Source: UBA6168 sp041392505 (GTDB taxonomy: Bacteria; Bacteroidota; Bacteroidia; Chitinophagales; Saprospiraceae). From it: a stretch of 64,000 nucleotides of DNA. The position numbers and the translations under genes were made by a program. The notes below the pieces were generated by a model that did no database searches, was not told the origin of the DNA, and saw nothing but the letters and a program-made list of their open reading frames with translations. This document shows positions 26,871 to 35,720 of this stretch, piece by piece (position 1 is the stretch's first letter; every line of letters begins with the position of its first letter). Where the stretch lies: assembly GCA_041392505.1 (NCBI GenBank), contig JAWKLX010000045.1, forward strand, positions 11,000-74,999, written 5' to 3'.

Positions 26871-27620
26871 TTGATTTACCTAATCGCCATTATCGGAAGT
26901 TTCATTGCCGGGTGTATCAACACCTTGGCGGGGAATGGCTCGGCCATCACCTTGACCATTTTGACCGAGGTGCTGGGGCTTCCCCCCAATGTCGCCAACG
27001 GCACAAACCGCATCGGGATTGCCTCGCAGGGGATTGCCTCGTCGTGGGTTTTTCATAAAAACAAAATGCTCGACCTGAAGCGGGACAAGTTGCTGATCAT
27101 TTTGACGGTCATAGGGGCAATCGCTGGCGTATGGGTGGCCACCGAAGTAAGCAACGAGCAGTTCAAGACCGTTTTCAGCTATTTGATGGTCGTGATGCTG
27201 TTTGTTATTTTGATAAAACCAAAACGTTGGTTGCGGGAAACAGATGTAGATTTTCAGCCAAGCCCGTGGATCACCGTCCCTGCATTTTTGGCACTCGGTT
27301 TTTACGGTGGATTTATCCAAATGGGCATGGGTATTTTTTTTCTGGCTTTGATGGTTTTGGTCGCACGCTACAGTATCATGCACTCCAATGCGGTCAAGTC
27401 CATCATGGTTACTATTTACACCTTGGTCGTTATCGTTGTTTTCCAGTACAAAGGATTAATCGACTGGAAAATGGGCCTACTCATGGCCATTGGCCAAACG
27501 ATAGGCGGCTGGCTAACAGCGGTTTATGGTTCCAAATATAAAAATGCAAACCTCTGGGCACACCGGTTGCTGGTGGTAATCGTCGTAGTGGCCATTCTCA
27601 AATTGTTCGGAGTTTTTTAA
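26871..27620 (+). CDS. Sulfite exporter TauE/SafE family membrane protein
   Basis: Protein of 249 aa with about eight membrane helices. The N-terminal TauE/SafE signature IIGSFIAGCINTLAGNGSAITL and VLGLPPNVANGTNRIGI are present, and the second repeat is seen in FLALGFYGGFIQMGMGIFFLALMVL and HSNAVKSIMVTIYTLVVIVVF. Members export sulfite, sulfoacetate or other small anions. The start is TTG at 26871: an in-frame TAG lies two codons upstream and no ATG is available, so it is a non-ATG start. A short hairpin-forming spacer built of CACCATT/AATGGTGA repeats separates it from the epimerase gene. Confidence 0.85.
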   Translation: MIYLIAIIGSFIAGCINTLAGNGSAITLTILTEVLGLPPNVANGTNRIGIASQGIASSWVFHKNKMLDLKRDKLLIILTVIGAIAGVWVATEVSNEQFKTVFSYLMVVMLFVILIKPKRWLRETDVDFQPSPWITVPAFLALGFYGGFIQMGMGIFFLALMVLVARYSIMHSNAVKSIMVTIYTLVVIVVFQYKGLIDWKMGLLMAIGQTIGGWLTAVYGSKYKNANLWAHRLLVVIVVVAILKLFGVF

Positions 27621-27632
27621 ATGGATAGATAG

Positions 27633-27696
27633 CTGGATGGTTGGATGGTTAACAAAAAACCATCCAACCATCCAACCATCCAACCATCCAACCATT
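27633..27696. repeat. Low-complexity inverted repeat (GGATGGTT / AACCATCC)
   Basis: GGATGGTTGGATGGTT on the left and five tandem CCATCCAA copies on the right form a hairpin around AACAAAAAA. It lies between the TauE/SafE stop and the pyrD start, a probable terminator built from a simple repeat. Similar constructions occur at 43.15-43.29 kb. Confidence 0.6.
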
Positions 27697-27700
27697 TATT

Positions 27701-28731
27701 ATGTACAAACTCATTCTCAAACCCATTCTTTTCTTTTTCCAGCCTGAAAAGGCTCACCACCTCACAGTCTTTTTGTTAAAAATAACGCTGGGCATTCCGC
27801 TGGTAGGTTGGCTATTTCGGAAAATATACGAGGTGAAAGACAAGCGTCTGGAACGCAAAGTCTTTGGCCTGACCTTCCCCAACCCAGTTGGATTGGCAGC
27901 AGGTTTTGATAAGGACGGGAAATATTACAAAGCCATGTCGGCGCTCGGTTTTGGGTTTATTGAAATAGGGACGGTAACGCCAGTTGGTCAGGAAGGCAAC
28001 CCTCAGCCGAGGCTGTTCCGCTTGCCAAAAGACAAGGGGCTAATCAACCGTATGGGATTCAATAATGAGGGGGTAGACGCAATGGTCAAAAGGTTGAAAA
28101 AAGGACGGCCCAAAAACCTGATTGTCGGTGGAAATATTGGCAAAAACAAGGTAACCCCCAACGAAGAAGCTACCCGTGATTACTCCATCTGCTTTGAAGC
28201 ACTGTTTCCATACGTGGACTATTTTGTGGTGAATGTCAGTTCGCCAAACACACCGGGCCTGCGGGAATTGCAGGAGAAAGCGCCACTCACGGCTCTGCTC
28301 ACCCATTTGCAAAATTTGAATAAGCAAAACCAGCTCCAAAACCAATATTACTAAAAATAGCGCCCGACCTCACTATCGAACAACTCGATGACATCCTCGA
28401 CATCGTGCAGGACACCGGGTTGGCTGGCATCATTGCCACGAACACCACGATTGACCGCAGCGGACTGACAACCAGCAATTTAGAAATTGAAAAAATCGGG
28501 AGCGGCGGATTGAGCGGCGCCCCCTTGACCAATCGATCTACGGAAGTGATCCGTTATTTGCACCAAAAATCAAATGGAAAAGTCGTAATCATCGGAGTTG
28601 GTGGAATCGAATCAGCAAAGGATGCTTTGGAAAAATTGGAGGCAGGTGCGACATTGGTACAAGTCTATTCCGGGTTGGTGTACGCCGGCCCCGCTTTGGT
28701 GAAAAACATCAATCAGGCATTATTGGCTTAA
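27701..28731 (+). pseudogene. pyrD: Dihydroorotate dehydrogenase (quinone), split by a -1 frameshift
   Basis: Class 2 DHODH oxidising dihydroorotate to orotate with quinone in pyrimidine synthesis, at the membrane. The first frame (27701-28354) has the N-terminal membrane helix region (ILKPILFFFQPEKAHHLTVF), FMN/substrate motifs NPVGLAAGFDKDGKY, LINRMGFNNEG, GGNIGKNK and NVSSPNTPGLRELQ, then stops after NKQNQLQNQYY. The second frame (from about 28345) continues ILLKIAPDLTIEQLDDIL, then IIATNTTIDRSG, GGLSGAPLTNRS, GKVVIIGVGGIESAKDA and VQVYSGLVYAGP to 28731. One base, probably an A in CCAAATATT, is missing near 28343-28346. Intact length would be 343 aa, normal for the family. Because the gene is normally essential without salvage, a sequence error is the first alternative. 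Confidence 0.88.
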
Positions 28732-28854
28732 TGAAACTATGATAAGCAATTAGGGCTTCGGGGTACGGTATTAAATTTGCTTCATTGCAAACATCCCTCC
28801 TTTCTTTTCTCCCCGATAATTGAATATTACCTTATCGATACCCTTAGATACTGC

Positions 28855-30843
28855 ATGATAGACAGTTCAAAAAACGCACTTGATTATATCGAAAAAGCGG
28901 TGAACCCTCGTGAGGCGACCTCCCCTATCCTTGATTTTCAGGAAATGGTAGAACTCAATGTAGCTGGTCTGTTTACGTTGGAAAATGATATAGTCACTTA
29001 TGCCAATTCCGCATTTTGTGCCATTTTGGAAAAAAAGACAGAGGCCGTTGTAGGCAGCTCCATTTTGGAAAGGATGCCACTTAAAGACCAAGCAAAATTA
29101 AAGGACATTTTACATAAAATGGCTGATGGAATTATAACTACAGCTAGTGATAATTTTAAAGTCAAAGTACATCGAAGAAAAATCAAATACTTTTCGCTCC
29201 ACCTCAAATTAGCAGAAAAACTTCCAAATAATAAAGTCAAAATAATAGGTGCCTCCAGAGATTCAACGGAACGGGTTCTCGCAAGTATTGAGTTAGAAAA
29301 GGCCAAAGGGAAATTTGAAGCGCTTTATAAAAACATGATGGCCGGAATCGTCATATATGATTACGTTGGCGAAAAAGTAATCGACTGCAATGAATCTGCT
29401 TATAAAATGTTGGGGTTTGAGACAAAAGAAGAATTTGTCAAATTAACTCGGTACGATATATTTCCGAAAACCTCTCATTATTTCCCTGGCGTTGATATCC
29501 ATGACGAAATCCGAAAACATGGAAGAATGATTGTAAACCACCAATCGGTTTCAACCTTGGGAATTTTTAATGGGAAAAACAATAAAGAAGTATTGGCCAA
29601 AATAAATGTCATTCCAACTTTTTATAAAAAAGGGGAAGGATTTGCCATATTTCATGATATAACCAAAGAAGTACAGCGAAAAATAGAATTACAATCCAGT
29701 GAAAAAAAGTACCGGAATATTTTTGAAAACTCACATGAAGCAGTGACCTTTTTGGATGTGAAGACAGGCAAGATGATTGACTGTAATAACAATGCACTTA
29801 GATTGTACGGTGTAGCTTCCAAGAGGGATTTAATAAACCTACCAAAAGAAAATTTCCATCAAAATTTTATTACAAAAAAATTAGAAACTGAAAATTATAT
29901 AAGGTCAAAAATTACCGAAGCTTTAGACCAAGGCAAAGCGTATGTTTCCTTTGAAGCCAAAAAATTAAATGGCGTTCCCTTCATTTATGATGGCGTATTT
30001 GTTTCGGATTTTAGTGACCCAAAAAACCCGAAAATACTCTCGTTTTCAAGAGACGCAAAAGATGTTCTAAATGCTGAAAAGGAAAAAAATAAATTAATAG
30101 CTGCGTTGGTAGCGGCGAAGGAAGAAATAAACGAGCGAAATAATGAACTGAAAAAATACATTGAATCCAATTTGCAGTTAGAGAACTTCGCTTATTTCGC
30201 CTCGCATGACTTGCGTACGCCATTGCGCTCCATCATTAGTTTTACGCAGTTGTTAAAAAGGAGCTCACAAAATAAACTAACAGCATCCGAAATAGAATAC
30301 ATGGATTTTATTATTGATGCTGGCCGAAACATGCAAAACCTCGTGGATGATTTATTGTCATTTTCCAGAATTAATTCAGCCGACATCAACCTTGAACGGA
30401 TTGACCTTTCATTATTAATCAAAAAAATAACTGATGAATTATCGGCTGATATTGAAGAGAAAAATGCTGCAATAATTACCGATAAAATACCTTCTCATAT
30501 AAATGCTGACAAAACAAAATTCAATCAACTTTTACAAAACCTAATTTCCAATGCCATTAAATTCACTGAAAAAAATAAGCAACCAAAAGTTGAGATTTCG
30601 GCAAAAGAATTGGAAAATAATTGGCATTTTTCTGTAAAGGATAATGGAATCGGTATTTCCGAAGAATATAAAGAAAAAGTGTTCCTGCTTTTCAAGCGCC
30701 TCCATAATTCCACCGAATATGAAGGAACAGGCATTGGGCTGGCATTGTGCAAAAAAATAGTGGAACAGCACGAGGGCAAAATTTGGTTTGAATCGGAAGA
30801 AGGGAAAGGCACCCATTTTCATTTCACCATAAAAAAGAATTAA
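28855..30843 (+). CDS. PAS-domain sensor histidine kinase
   Basis: Protein of 662 aa from the ATG at 28855. It has no membrane helix, so it is cytosolic. Three PAS domains: ELNVAGLFTLENDIVTYAN (about residue 25), MMAGIVIYDYVGEKVIDCNE (about 165) and SHEAVTFLDVKTGKMIDCNN (about 290). A coiled coil (AALVAAKEEINERNNELKKY) leads to HisKA with phospho-acceptor His in FAYFASHDLRTPLRSI. HATPase_c follows: N box NLISNAIKFTEK, G1 DNGIGI, F box LFKRLH, G2 GTGIGLAL. No response regulator is adjacent, so it is an orphan kinase. A TAAATTTG at 28772-28779 could be a -7 element. Confidence 0.93.
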   Translation: MIDSSKNALDYIEKAVNPREATSPILDFQEMVELNVAGLFTLENDIVTYANSAFCAILEKKTEAVVGSSILERMPLKDQAKLKDILHKMADGIITTASDNFKVKVHRRKIKYFSLHLKLAEKLPNNKVKIIGASRDSTERVLASIELEKAKGKFEALYKNMMAGIVIYDYVGEKVIDCNESAYKMLGFETKEEFVKLTRYDIFPKTSHYFPGVDIHDEIRKHGRMIVNHQSVSTLGIFNGKNNKEVLAKINVIPTFYKKGEGFAIFHDITKEVQRKIELQSSEKKYRNIFENSHEAVTFLDVKTGKMIDCNNNALRLYGVASKRDLINLPKENFHQNFITKKLETENYIRSKITEALDQGKAYVSFEAKKLNGVPFIYDGVFVSDFSDPKNPKILSFSRDAKDVLNAEKEKNKLIAALVAAKEEINERNNELKKYIESNLQLENFAYFASHDLRTPLRSIISFTQLLKRSSQNKLTASEIEYMDFIIDAGRNMQNLVDDLLSFSRINSADINLERIDLSLLIKKITDELSADIEEKNAAIITDKIPSHINADKTKFNQLLQNLISNAIKFTEKNKQPKVEISAKELENNWHFSVKDNGIGISEEYKEKVFLLFKRLHNSTEYEGTGIGLALCKKIVEQHEGKIWFESEEGKGTHFHFTIKKN

Positions 30844-30885
30844 AATTAGGTGAACTATACCATTGAAATCAAGCTCGTTACTTTT

Positions 30886-31533
30886 CTATGAAAGGACCCT
30901 TTCCAATTCCTTACCGATTCCGGCCTCATAAGGGTGTGCGCTGGAGGTAAGCAGAGAAAGGGTATCGAACTGCCCGCCATATACTCTCATCTTAGCATAT
31001 TTGTCAACTCCTTTTTCCACTAAAAATTTTGTGATTTCATGCAGATTTAGTGGCACGGCCTGGCGCCAAAGTTCAACCCCATTTGATGCAGTATAATGTA
31101 GCAAGGTAGCTTGGTGGCCAAATTGCGACCTTTGAGTAAGCAACTTGGGAAAGCTGATTATCTCTCTTTGCAACGCCTCCAGGTTACCTGCCAAAATGAA
31201 GTTGACCGTTTTTTCAAAAACGAGATCCAACGGTTCTTCACCCAAGTCCATCACTTCTTGCCAATTGGTAAACCCGTATTCGCAGGCAATGGTACGGTAG
31301 GCCACTTCCTCGGTCAATTCACGCAGCGGTATTTCCAATCTTTTCCCCTTTAGAACGGGATCATAATTACTGATTTCAACGCCCACCACTGGGCTATTTG
31401 ATTGAATGCCCTCCCATAACCGATTGGCCATCGGTTCCAAATACTGAAGTAGGGTGCTTTTGTTTTGAGGAAACAACAAAGCACCGTAAAAATTTTGTAA
31501 CTCGCTCACAGCCTTATTTTTATAAACAATCAT
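30886..31533 (-). CDS. Ankyrin-repeat-like protein
   Basis: Protein of 215 aa from the ATG at 31533, which follows a stretch of weaker sequence in the same frame up to 31629. The C-terminal half reads as ankyrin-like helices: NFILAGNLEALQREIISFPKLL, GHQATLLHYTASNGVELWR, NLHEITKFLVEKGVDKYAKM, YGGQFDTLSLLTSSAHPYEAG. The motifs TLLHYTA and LLVEKGVD-like turns are ankyrin-type. The N-terminal half is helical and unrecognised (VSELQNFYGALLFPQN). Bacteroidota proteins of this type occur alone in genomes and their function is unknown. Convergent with the histidine kinase gene, with 42 nt between stops. Confidence 0.7.
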   Translation of the reverse strand: MIVYKNKAVSELQNFYGALLFPQNKSTLLQYLEPMANRLWEGIQSNSPVVGVEISNYDPVLKGKRLEIPLRELTEEVAYRTIACEYGFTNWQEVMDLGEEPLDLVFEKTVNFILAGNLEALQREIISFPKLLTQRSQFGHQATLLHYTASNGVELWRQAVPLNLHEITKFLVEKGVDKYAKMRVYGGQFDTLSLLTSSAHPYEAGIGKELERVLS

Positions 31534-31856
31534 GGCAGCTTTTTTCTGATTTCTGTACAATTCAAAAAAGACAATAGAATCAGGACAACAGTGGCCTAAA
31601 TAAATGCTCCAAGTACTGATTCTACCCAACTATATAGATTTAGGACAATGATAAACATCAATTTTGCGTAAAAGCACAATTAAAATTTAACCGCTTGTGC
31701 CGAAAGTCCTAAATTAGCGGCTTCAAAAAAAGAAGTAGGGATTTAAGGTCTTTGTTTCGATGGTTGGGAACTTTAGTTTCCTTCTGTCCAAAAACAATTT
31801 TCTATTTCAATGATTAATCAACCAGACCTTAAACCCCGTCATAAATACGATTTAAA
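31534..31856. promoter_or_regulatory. Divergent intergenic region with two inverted repeats ahead of the desaturase
   Basis: 323 nt. TTTAGGAC (31639) pairs with GTCCTAAA (about 31705), and GGGATTTAAGGTCT (31738-31751) pairs with AGACCTTAAACCCC (31824-31837), which ends 19 nt before the desaturase ATG. The second pair could be an operator or a leader stem over the start region. Desaturase genes are often temperature- or lipid-regulated, so a regulatory role is plausible but unproven. Confidence 0.4.
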
Positions 31857-33002
31857 ATGATAAAAGCAACAACGAGCGCTAAGAGGGTACGATTCAAAGG
31901 AAACCCTCGTAAAGAACAGTTTATCAAAGACTTACGTAGTCGGGTGGATGCCTATTTTGCAGAAAACAACATCAGCCAATACGCCAATACTGAGATGTAT
32001 TTGAAAACAGCATTTGCCATAGTGGCATGGGTCGGCACCTGGCTCTGGATCATGTCTGACACCGTCAGCAGCAGCCCGTTGGCACTTTACGCGGTATATC
32101 TGTTATTGGGTTTTGTGCACATTTTCATTGCGTTCAACATCATGCATGATGCCTGTCACGATGCCTATTCGCCCAGCAAAAGGGTCAATAAAATACTGGG
32201 TTATAGCATGGATTTCGTCGGCGGCAACCAATATCTGTTCCGACGGATGCATGGCGCCCACCATGGCTATGTGAACATCCACGGCATAGATGTGACTTTG
32301 GAAACGCACGGCTTATTCCGGTTTTCCCCAGACGAGCCTTGGCAGCCAAAACACAAATACCAGCATTTTTACACCTTCGTCCTTTATGCCCTGGCCATGC
32401 TGCAATGGGTTACTTTGAAGGATTTTAAATGGTTTTTTGGGGAGGCACACATCGGCAACCAAAAAAATATCAAGCACCCAATGGAAGAATTTGTCGCCTT
32501 GTTTATTGGCAAAACGGTTTTCTATGGCCTTACTTTAATATTGCCGATGATCTTCTTGTCCGCTGCTTGGTATACTATTTTGGGGGCATGGGTATTTATG
32601 CACATCATTCCCGGACTGACGTTTGCCCTGATTTTTCAGGTGACGCACGTTTATGACGGGACGACCTATCCCCTTCCTGACGAAGATGGCAATATCGACA
32701 ACAATTACGCATTGCACGTATTGGAAACGACAGCAGACTTCTCTCGCCACAACCGCCTTGGTTCTTGGCTGATGGGCGGCATCAATATCCACGTGATCCA
32801 TCATATTCTTCCTCAAGTCTGTCATGTACATTATCCAGCCTTGACCAAAATATTAAAGCAAACCTGTGATGATTATGGCATCGAATACCAAGAAAACCCG
32901 GATTTCTGGACGGCCCTGAAAAAGCATTATAAGATATTGAAGCATTTGAGTTTCCCAGATGCGACAGTGCCGAGGGTTGGCAAGAGTGCAGCTATTGTTT
33001 AA
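31857..33002 (+). CDS. Fatty acid desaturase (acyl-CoA/front-end type)
   Basis: Protein of 381 aa, an integral membrane di-iron desaturase. The three histidine boxes are all present: HDACHDAY (about residue 97), HGAHHGYVN (about 134, H-x-x-H-H) and HVIHHILPQVCHVHY (about 309, H-x-x-H-H). The last resembles the QIEHHLFP..CHIHY ending of linoleoyl-CoA (delta-6-like) desaturases, with Val-Ile in place of the usual Gln-Ile-Glu. Membrane helices flank the boxes (MYLKTAFAIVAWVGTWLWI, LYAVYLLLGFVHIFIAFNI, VFYGLTLILPMIFLSA). It introduces a double bond in acyl chains to adjust membrane fluidity, needing a ferredoxin or cytochrome b5-like donor. It stands alone, with a terminator at 33032. Confidence 0.92.
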   Translation: MIKATTSAKRVRFKGNPRKEQFIKDLRSRVDAYFAENNISQYANTEMYLKTAFAIVAWVGTWLWIMSDTVSSSPLALYAVYLLLGFVHIFIAFNIMHDACHDAYSPSKRVNKILGYSMDFVGGNQYLFRRMHGAHHGYVNIHGIDVTLETHGLFRFSPDEPWQPKHKYQHFYTFVLYALAMLQWVTLKDFKWFFGEAHIGNQKNIKHPMEEFVALFIGKTVFYGLTLILPMIFLSAAWYTILGAWVFMHIIPGLTFALIFQVTHVYDGTTYPLPDEDGNIDNNYALHVLETTADFSRHNRLGSWLMGGINIHVIHHILPQVCHVHYPALTKILKQTCDDYGIEYQENPDFWTALKKHYKILKHLSFPDATVPRVGKSAAIV

Positions 33003-33031
33003 TGATGAATGATAAGTGTTGAATGGTGAAT

Positions 33032-33068
33032 AAAAAACGTGTCGGACAGCAGTGTCGACACGTTTTTT
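33032..33068 (+). terminator. Intrinsic terminator
   Basis: AAAAAACGTGTCG and CGACACGTTTTTT form a strong hairpin with a T run just after the desaturase stop (33002). Confidence 0.7.
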
Positions 33069-33102
33069 ATTTTCCAGAAATCATAAAAAATAAATCGTTC
33101 AA

Positions 33103-33483
33103 ATGAAAGGCAAAATCCTAAACCTTGGTTTAATTCTTACCTCGCTCATCGGTTATTTAGAATGGGGGAAAGATAATAGCTCGTTCTTATTTCAAACCGA
33201 ATTTGAAATATTTAAAAAACTTATTTCCGACCCAATTTCGGCTTTTCATCCATTTACTATACTCCCACTTTTCGGGCAAATATTATTGGCGATTACATTG
33301 TTTCAAAAAAAAACGAGTAAGTTGTTGACCTATCTTGGTTTAGGTGGGATTGGCATTTTGTTATTATTTATGTTTGCAATAGGAATAATAGGATTGAATT
33401 ACAAAATAGCCCTTTCAACCCTACCATTTTTAATTACGGGTTATTTTGCTTTCAAACATCACCGGAACACAGACAATAAATAA
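33103..33483 (+). CDS. Small four-helix membrane protein, function unknown
   Basis: Protein of 126 aa with four predicted helices: ILNLGLILTSLIGYLEW, FTILPLFGQILLAITLF, YLGLGGIGILLLFMFAIGIIGL and IALSTLPFLITGYFAF. Short loops and a basic C-terminus (KHHRNTDNK). No recognised family. The methyltransferase gene begins 9 nt after its stop, so the two are almost certainly co-transcribed. Confidence 0.7.
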   Translation: MKGKILNLGLILTSLIGYLEWGKDNSSFLFQTEFEIFKKLISDPISAFHPFTILPLFGQILLAITLFQKKTSKLLTYLGLGGIGILLLFMFAIGIIGLNYKIALSTLPFLITGYFAFKHHRNTDNK

Positions 33484-33492
33484 ATTATTATT

Positions 33493-34113
33493 ATGAAAGA
33501 ATTTTGGGATGAACGTTTCAAGGATGAAAAATATGCTTACGGCACAGCTCCAAACAATTTCTTTAAAGAAGTCTTGGACAGCTATCCTTTAAAAGGAAAT
33601 ATTTTATTACCAGCCGAAGGTGAAGGCAGAAATGCCATTTATGCTGCCGAAAAGGGTTTGAATGTTCATGCTTTTGATATAAGTATAGAAGGAAAAAACA
33701 AAGCAGAAAAATTAGCCCAAAAAAGGAATGTAAAAATTAATTATGAAATTGGCGATTTTCCCAACCTGGAATTGAGCAAATTATCGTTTGATGTCGCAGC
33801 TTTAATTTATGCACATTTCCCTCCAAACATTTTATCCGCCTATCATAAAAAAATTGGGGAATTGATTAAACCAAATGGCATCGTCATTTTAGAAGGGTTT
33901 AGTAAAAATAATTTGCCGCTGAGGGAAGCCAACCCAAAAATAGGCGGCCCTCCCAATATAGATATGCTTTTTTCTATAGAGGAAATAAAGAAGGATTTTT
34001 CAAATTTTAAAATTATCAAATTGGAGGAACAGGAAGTTGAATTGAATGAAGGAATGTTTCATATCGGAACAGGAAAGGTGGTGCGTTTTATCGGAATAAA
34101 AAATAATTCCTAA
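33493..34113 (+). CDS. Class I SAM-dependent methyltransferase (TehB/thiopurine-like)
   Basis: Protein of 206 aa. WDERFKDEKYAYGTAPNNFF at the N-terminus is typical of the TehB/tellurite- or thiopurine-methyltransferase-like group. The SAM motif appears as ILLPAEGEGRNAIYAAEKG (E-G-E-G-R-N, a known variant of GxGxG) with HAFDIS as the acidic loop and FDVAALIYAHFPP as motif II. Substrate unknown; tellurite, selenite or small electrophiles are typical for the group. Starts 9 nt after the membrane protein gene. Confidence 0.85.
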   Translation: MKEFWDERFKDEKYAYGTAPNNFFKEVLDSYPLKGNILLPAEGEGRNAIYAAEKGLNVHAFDISIEGKNKAEKLAQKRNVKINYEIGDFPNLELSKLSFDVAALIYAHFPPNILSAYHKKIGELIKPNGIVILEGFSKNNLPLREANPKIGGPPNIDMLFSIEEIKKDFSNFKIIKLEEQEVELNEGMFHIGTGKVVRFIGIKNNS

Positions 34114-34219
34114 TTAAATTTCAAAAACGCTGATTTAATTCTTTGGTGGACAAATAAATATAGAGAATGAGGCAACAGTCCCGATCCCACCGCTCGATTT
34201 TGATTTTGCTTTTTCTAAT

Positions 34220-34380
34220 AAGTACGACGTGCTAATTAAACAGGTATTTTATGTGTATCTTTTTCCGCTATTTTTCACCAAAAAATAAATCCGTAGCACT
34301 GCTATGCATGGATTTTTTGGCAAAAACTATCGAAAAAATCTTACACCTAAAATTACCCGTTTAATTAACACGTCGTACTT
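34220..34380. mobile_element. MITE-like 161-bp fold-back element
   Basis: This fills the gene-free stretch 34114-34440. The whole element is a long imperfect palindrome. Terminal inverted repeats AAGTACGACGTGCTAATTAA (left) and TTAATTAACACGTCGTACTT (right) continue inward through about 75 bp with scattered mismatches, centred near CCGTAGCACTGCTATGCATGG. The trinucleotide AAT flanks both ends and may be a target duplication. No coding capacity. It is AT-rich and unlike the compound fold-back elements, since it has no perfect inner hairpin of separate sequence. A non-autonomous transposon is the likeliest reading. Confidence 0.72.
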
Positions 34381-34440
34381 AATAAAAACATTTAGATTAT
34401 CTTGCATTTTTATTTATCCACCAAATTAAAACAATAAAAT

Positions 34441-35652
34441 ATGGAACACAGAGTAATTGTAACCGCCGATGACTTTGGCGCCTGCAAATTTATTGACGAC
34501 GGTATCCGGGAGGCCCTTAAAAAAGGGGTTGTAAGCAGTGTTTCTGCCCTGATCAATTTCGAACCAAGGGATAAGGACCATGATTATGGGGAATATGAGG
34601 GCAGTGTTGCGGCCATTAAGAGCCTGCTCCACGATCTAAAAAACAGCCCAGAATATGAAAAAAGCAGAAATGTCCGAATTGGTTTACATTTGAATTTCCA
34701 TGCAGGCAGCCCTGTTTCCGATCCAAAAGAGGTGAGCGATCTGTTGGAATTTGATCATGAAGAATTCAAATTAAAAAAGAACGGAAAATTTAAAGGGCAG
34801 CCCAAAATTAATTCCAAAGGGGAAAAAAAGACCAAAAGGGTGACCAAGGATACACCCGTTATGGTGAATGGCCAGCCACTTTTTAAAACCGTCAATAGAT
34901 TCAACCCAAGTGCCATTTCAATCGATCAATTTAAAATGGAATTGTATGCCCAATATGACAAATTTGAAAAATCATTTGGGTTTGACCCTGACCACCTTTC
35001 CTGTCATTTTCCCGTTATTTTTATGGCCCCAAGACTTTTTGAACATGTTTGTAAATTAGCCAATGAAAAAAGAAAAGGCAAAAAACCTGTACCGATTAGA
35101 AACCCCATATTGATCTGGCAAAACGACAAAAAATGGGCACCAGAAGAGGAGGCCGAAGATCTGAAAAAAACCAGAAAATTTTGGAAGGAACATTCTAAGG
35201 CCAGGGCAGAAGTTGACTTAAAAACTAAATTGGCCAACGCCAATAAATTATTCGATATATTCCTGAATAAATGGAGAAAAAAAGCCATTGAAAATTTAAA
35301 CAATAATAAAATTTCTTTTCCTGATTATACGAATTGCAACCTTTACGGCAATGGGGGCGAAAGCGCTGAAATAATTACGAAAATGATCAACCGGCGATTG
35401 GATTTCCGCCCAACTGTTTATGGGAAAGATGAAAATATGGGTTTGTCCACGGAAATAATTGTGCATTTAGGAAAAGGGGATTTAGAGGATGCTAAGAAAA
35501 AAGCTCCCAGTGGGATTAATGGCGAATATTTTGCAGGCAGGACGCAGGAATTATTGGCATTGACCAATTCGAATGATTTGGTCAGGCTTAAGTCCGAAAA
35601 GAATTTATTGCATTTTCAATTTGCGTTAGAATTAAAAAAAATGAATGAATAA
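34441..35652 (+). CDS. YdjC/ChbG-HpnK family carbohydrate deacetylase-like protein
   Basis: Protein of 403 aa. TADDFGACKFIDDGIREALKKG at the start carries the paired Asp of the YdjC metal site. IGLHLNFHAGSPVSD has the second ligand His, and DPDHLSCHFPVIF is the third-ligand region, where the usual H-x-D-x-H is H-L-S-C-H, so the motif is altered. A long charged insert (about residues 215-290) is not typical of the family, which is usually about 250-300 aa. Members deacetylate chito-oligosaccharides or hopanoid/glycolipid N-acetyl groups. The glycosyltransferase gene follows 68 nt downstream, suggesting a role in glycan or glycolipid synthesis. Confidence 0.78.
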   Translation: MEHRVIVTADDFGACKFIDDGIREALKKGVVSSVSALINFEPRDKDHDYGEYEGSVAAIKSLLHDLKNSPEYEKSRNVRIGLHLNFHAGSPVSDPKEVSDLLEFDHEEFKLKKNGKFKGQPKINSKGEKKTKRVTKDTPVMVNGQPLFKTVNRFNPSAISIDQFKMELYAQYDKFEKSFGFDPDHLSCHFPVIFMAPRLFEHVCKLANEKRKGKKPVPIRNPILIWQNDKKWAPEEEAEDLKKTRKFWKEHSKARAEVDLKTKLANANKLFDIFLNKWRKKAIENLNNNKISFPDYTNCNLYGNGGESAEIITKMINRRLDFRPTVYGKDENMGLSTEIIVHLGKGDLEDAKKKAPSGINGEYFAGRTQELLALTNSNDLVRLKSEKNLLHFQFALELKKMNE

Positions 35653-35720
35653 ATAGTAGAAGATAAAAGTATAAATTGGGCAACCTCCATTTTTTATTTT
35701 TGCCTTTTACTAAATAAATA

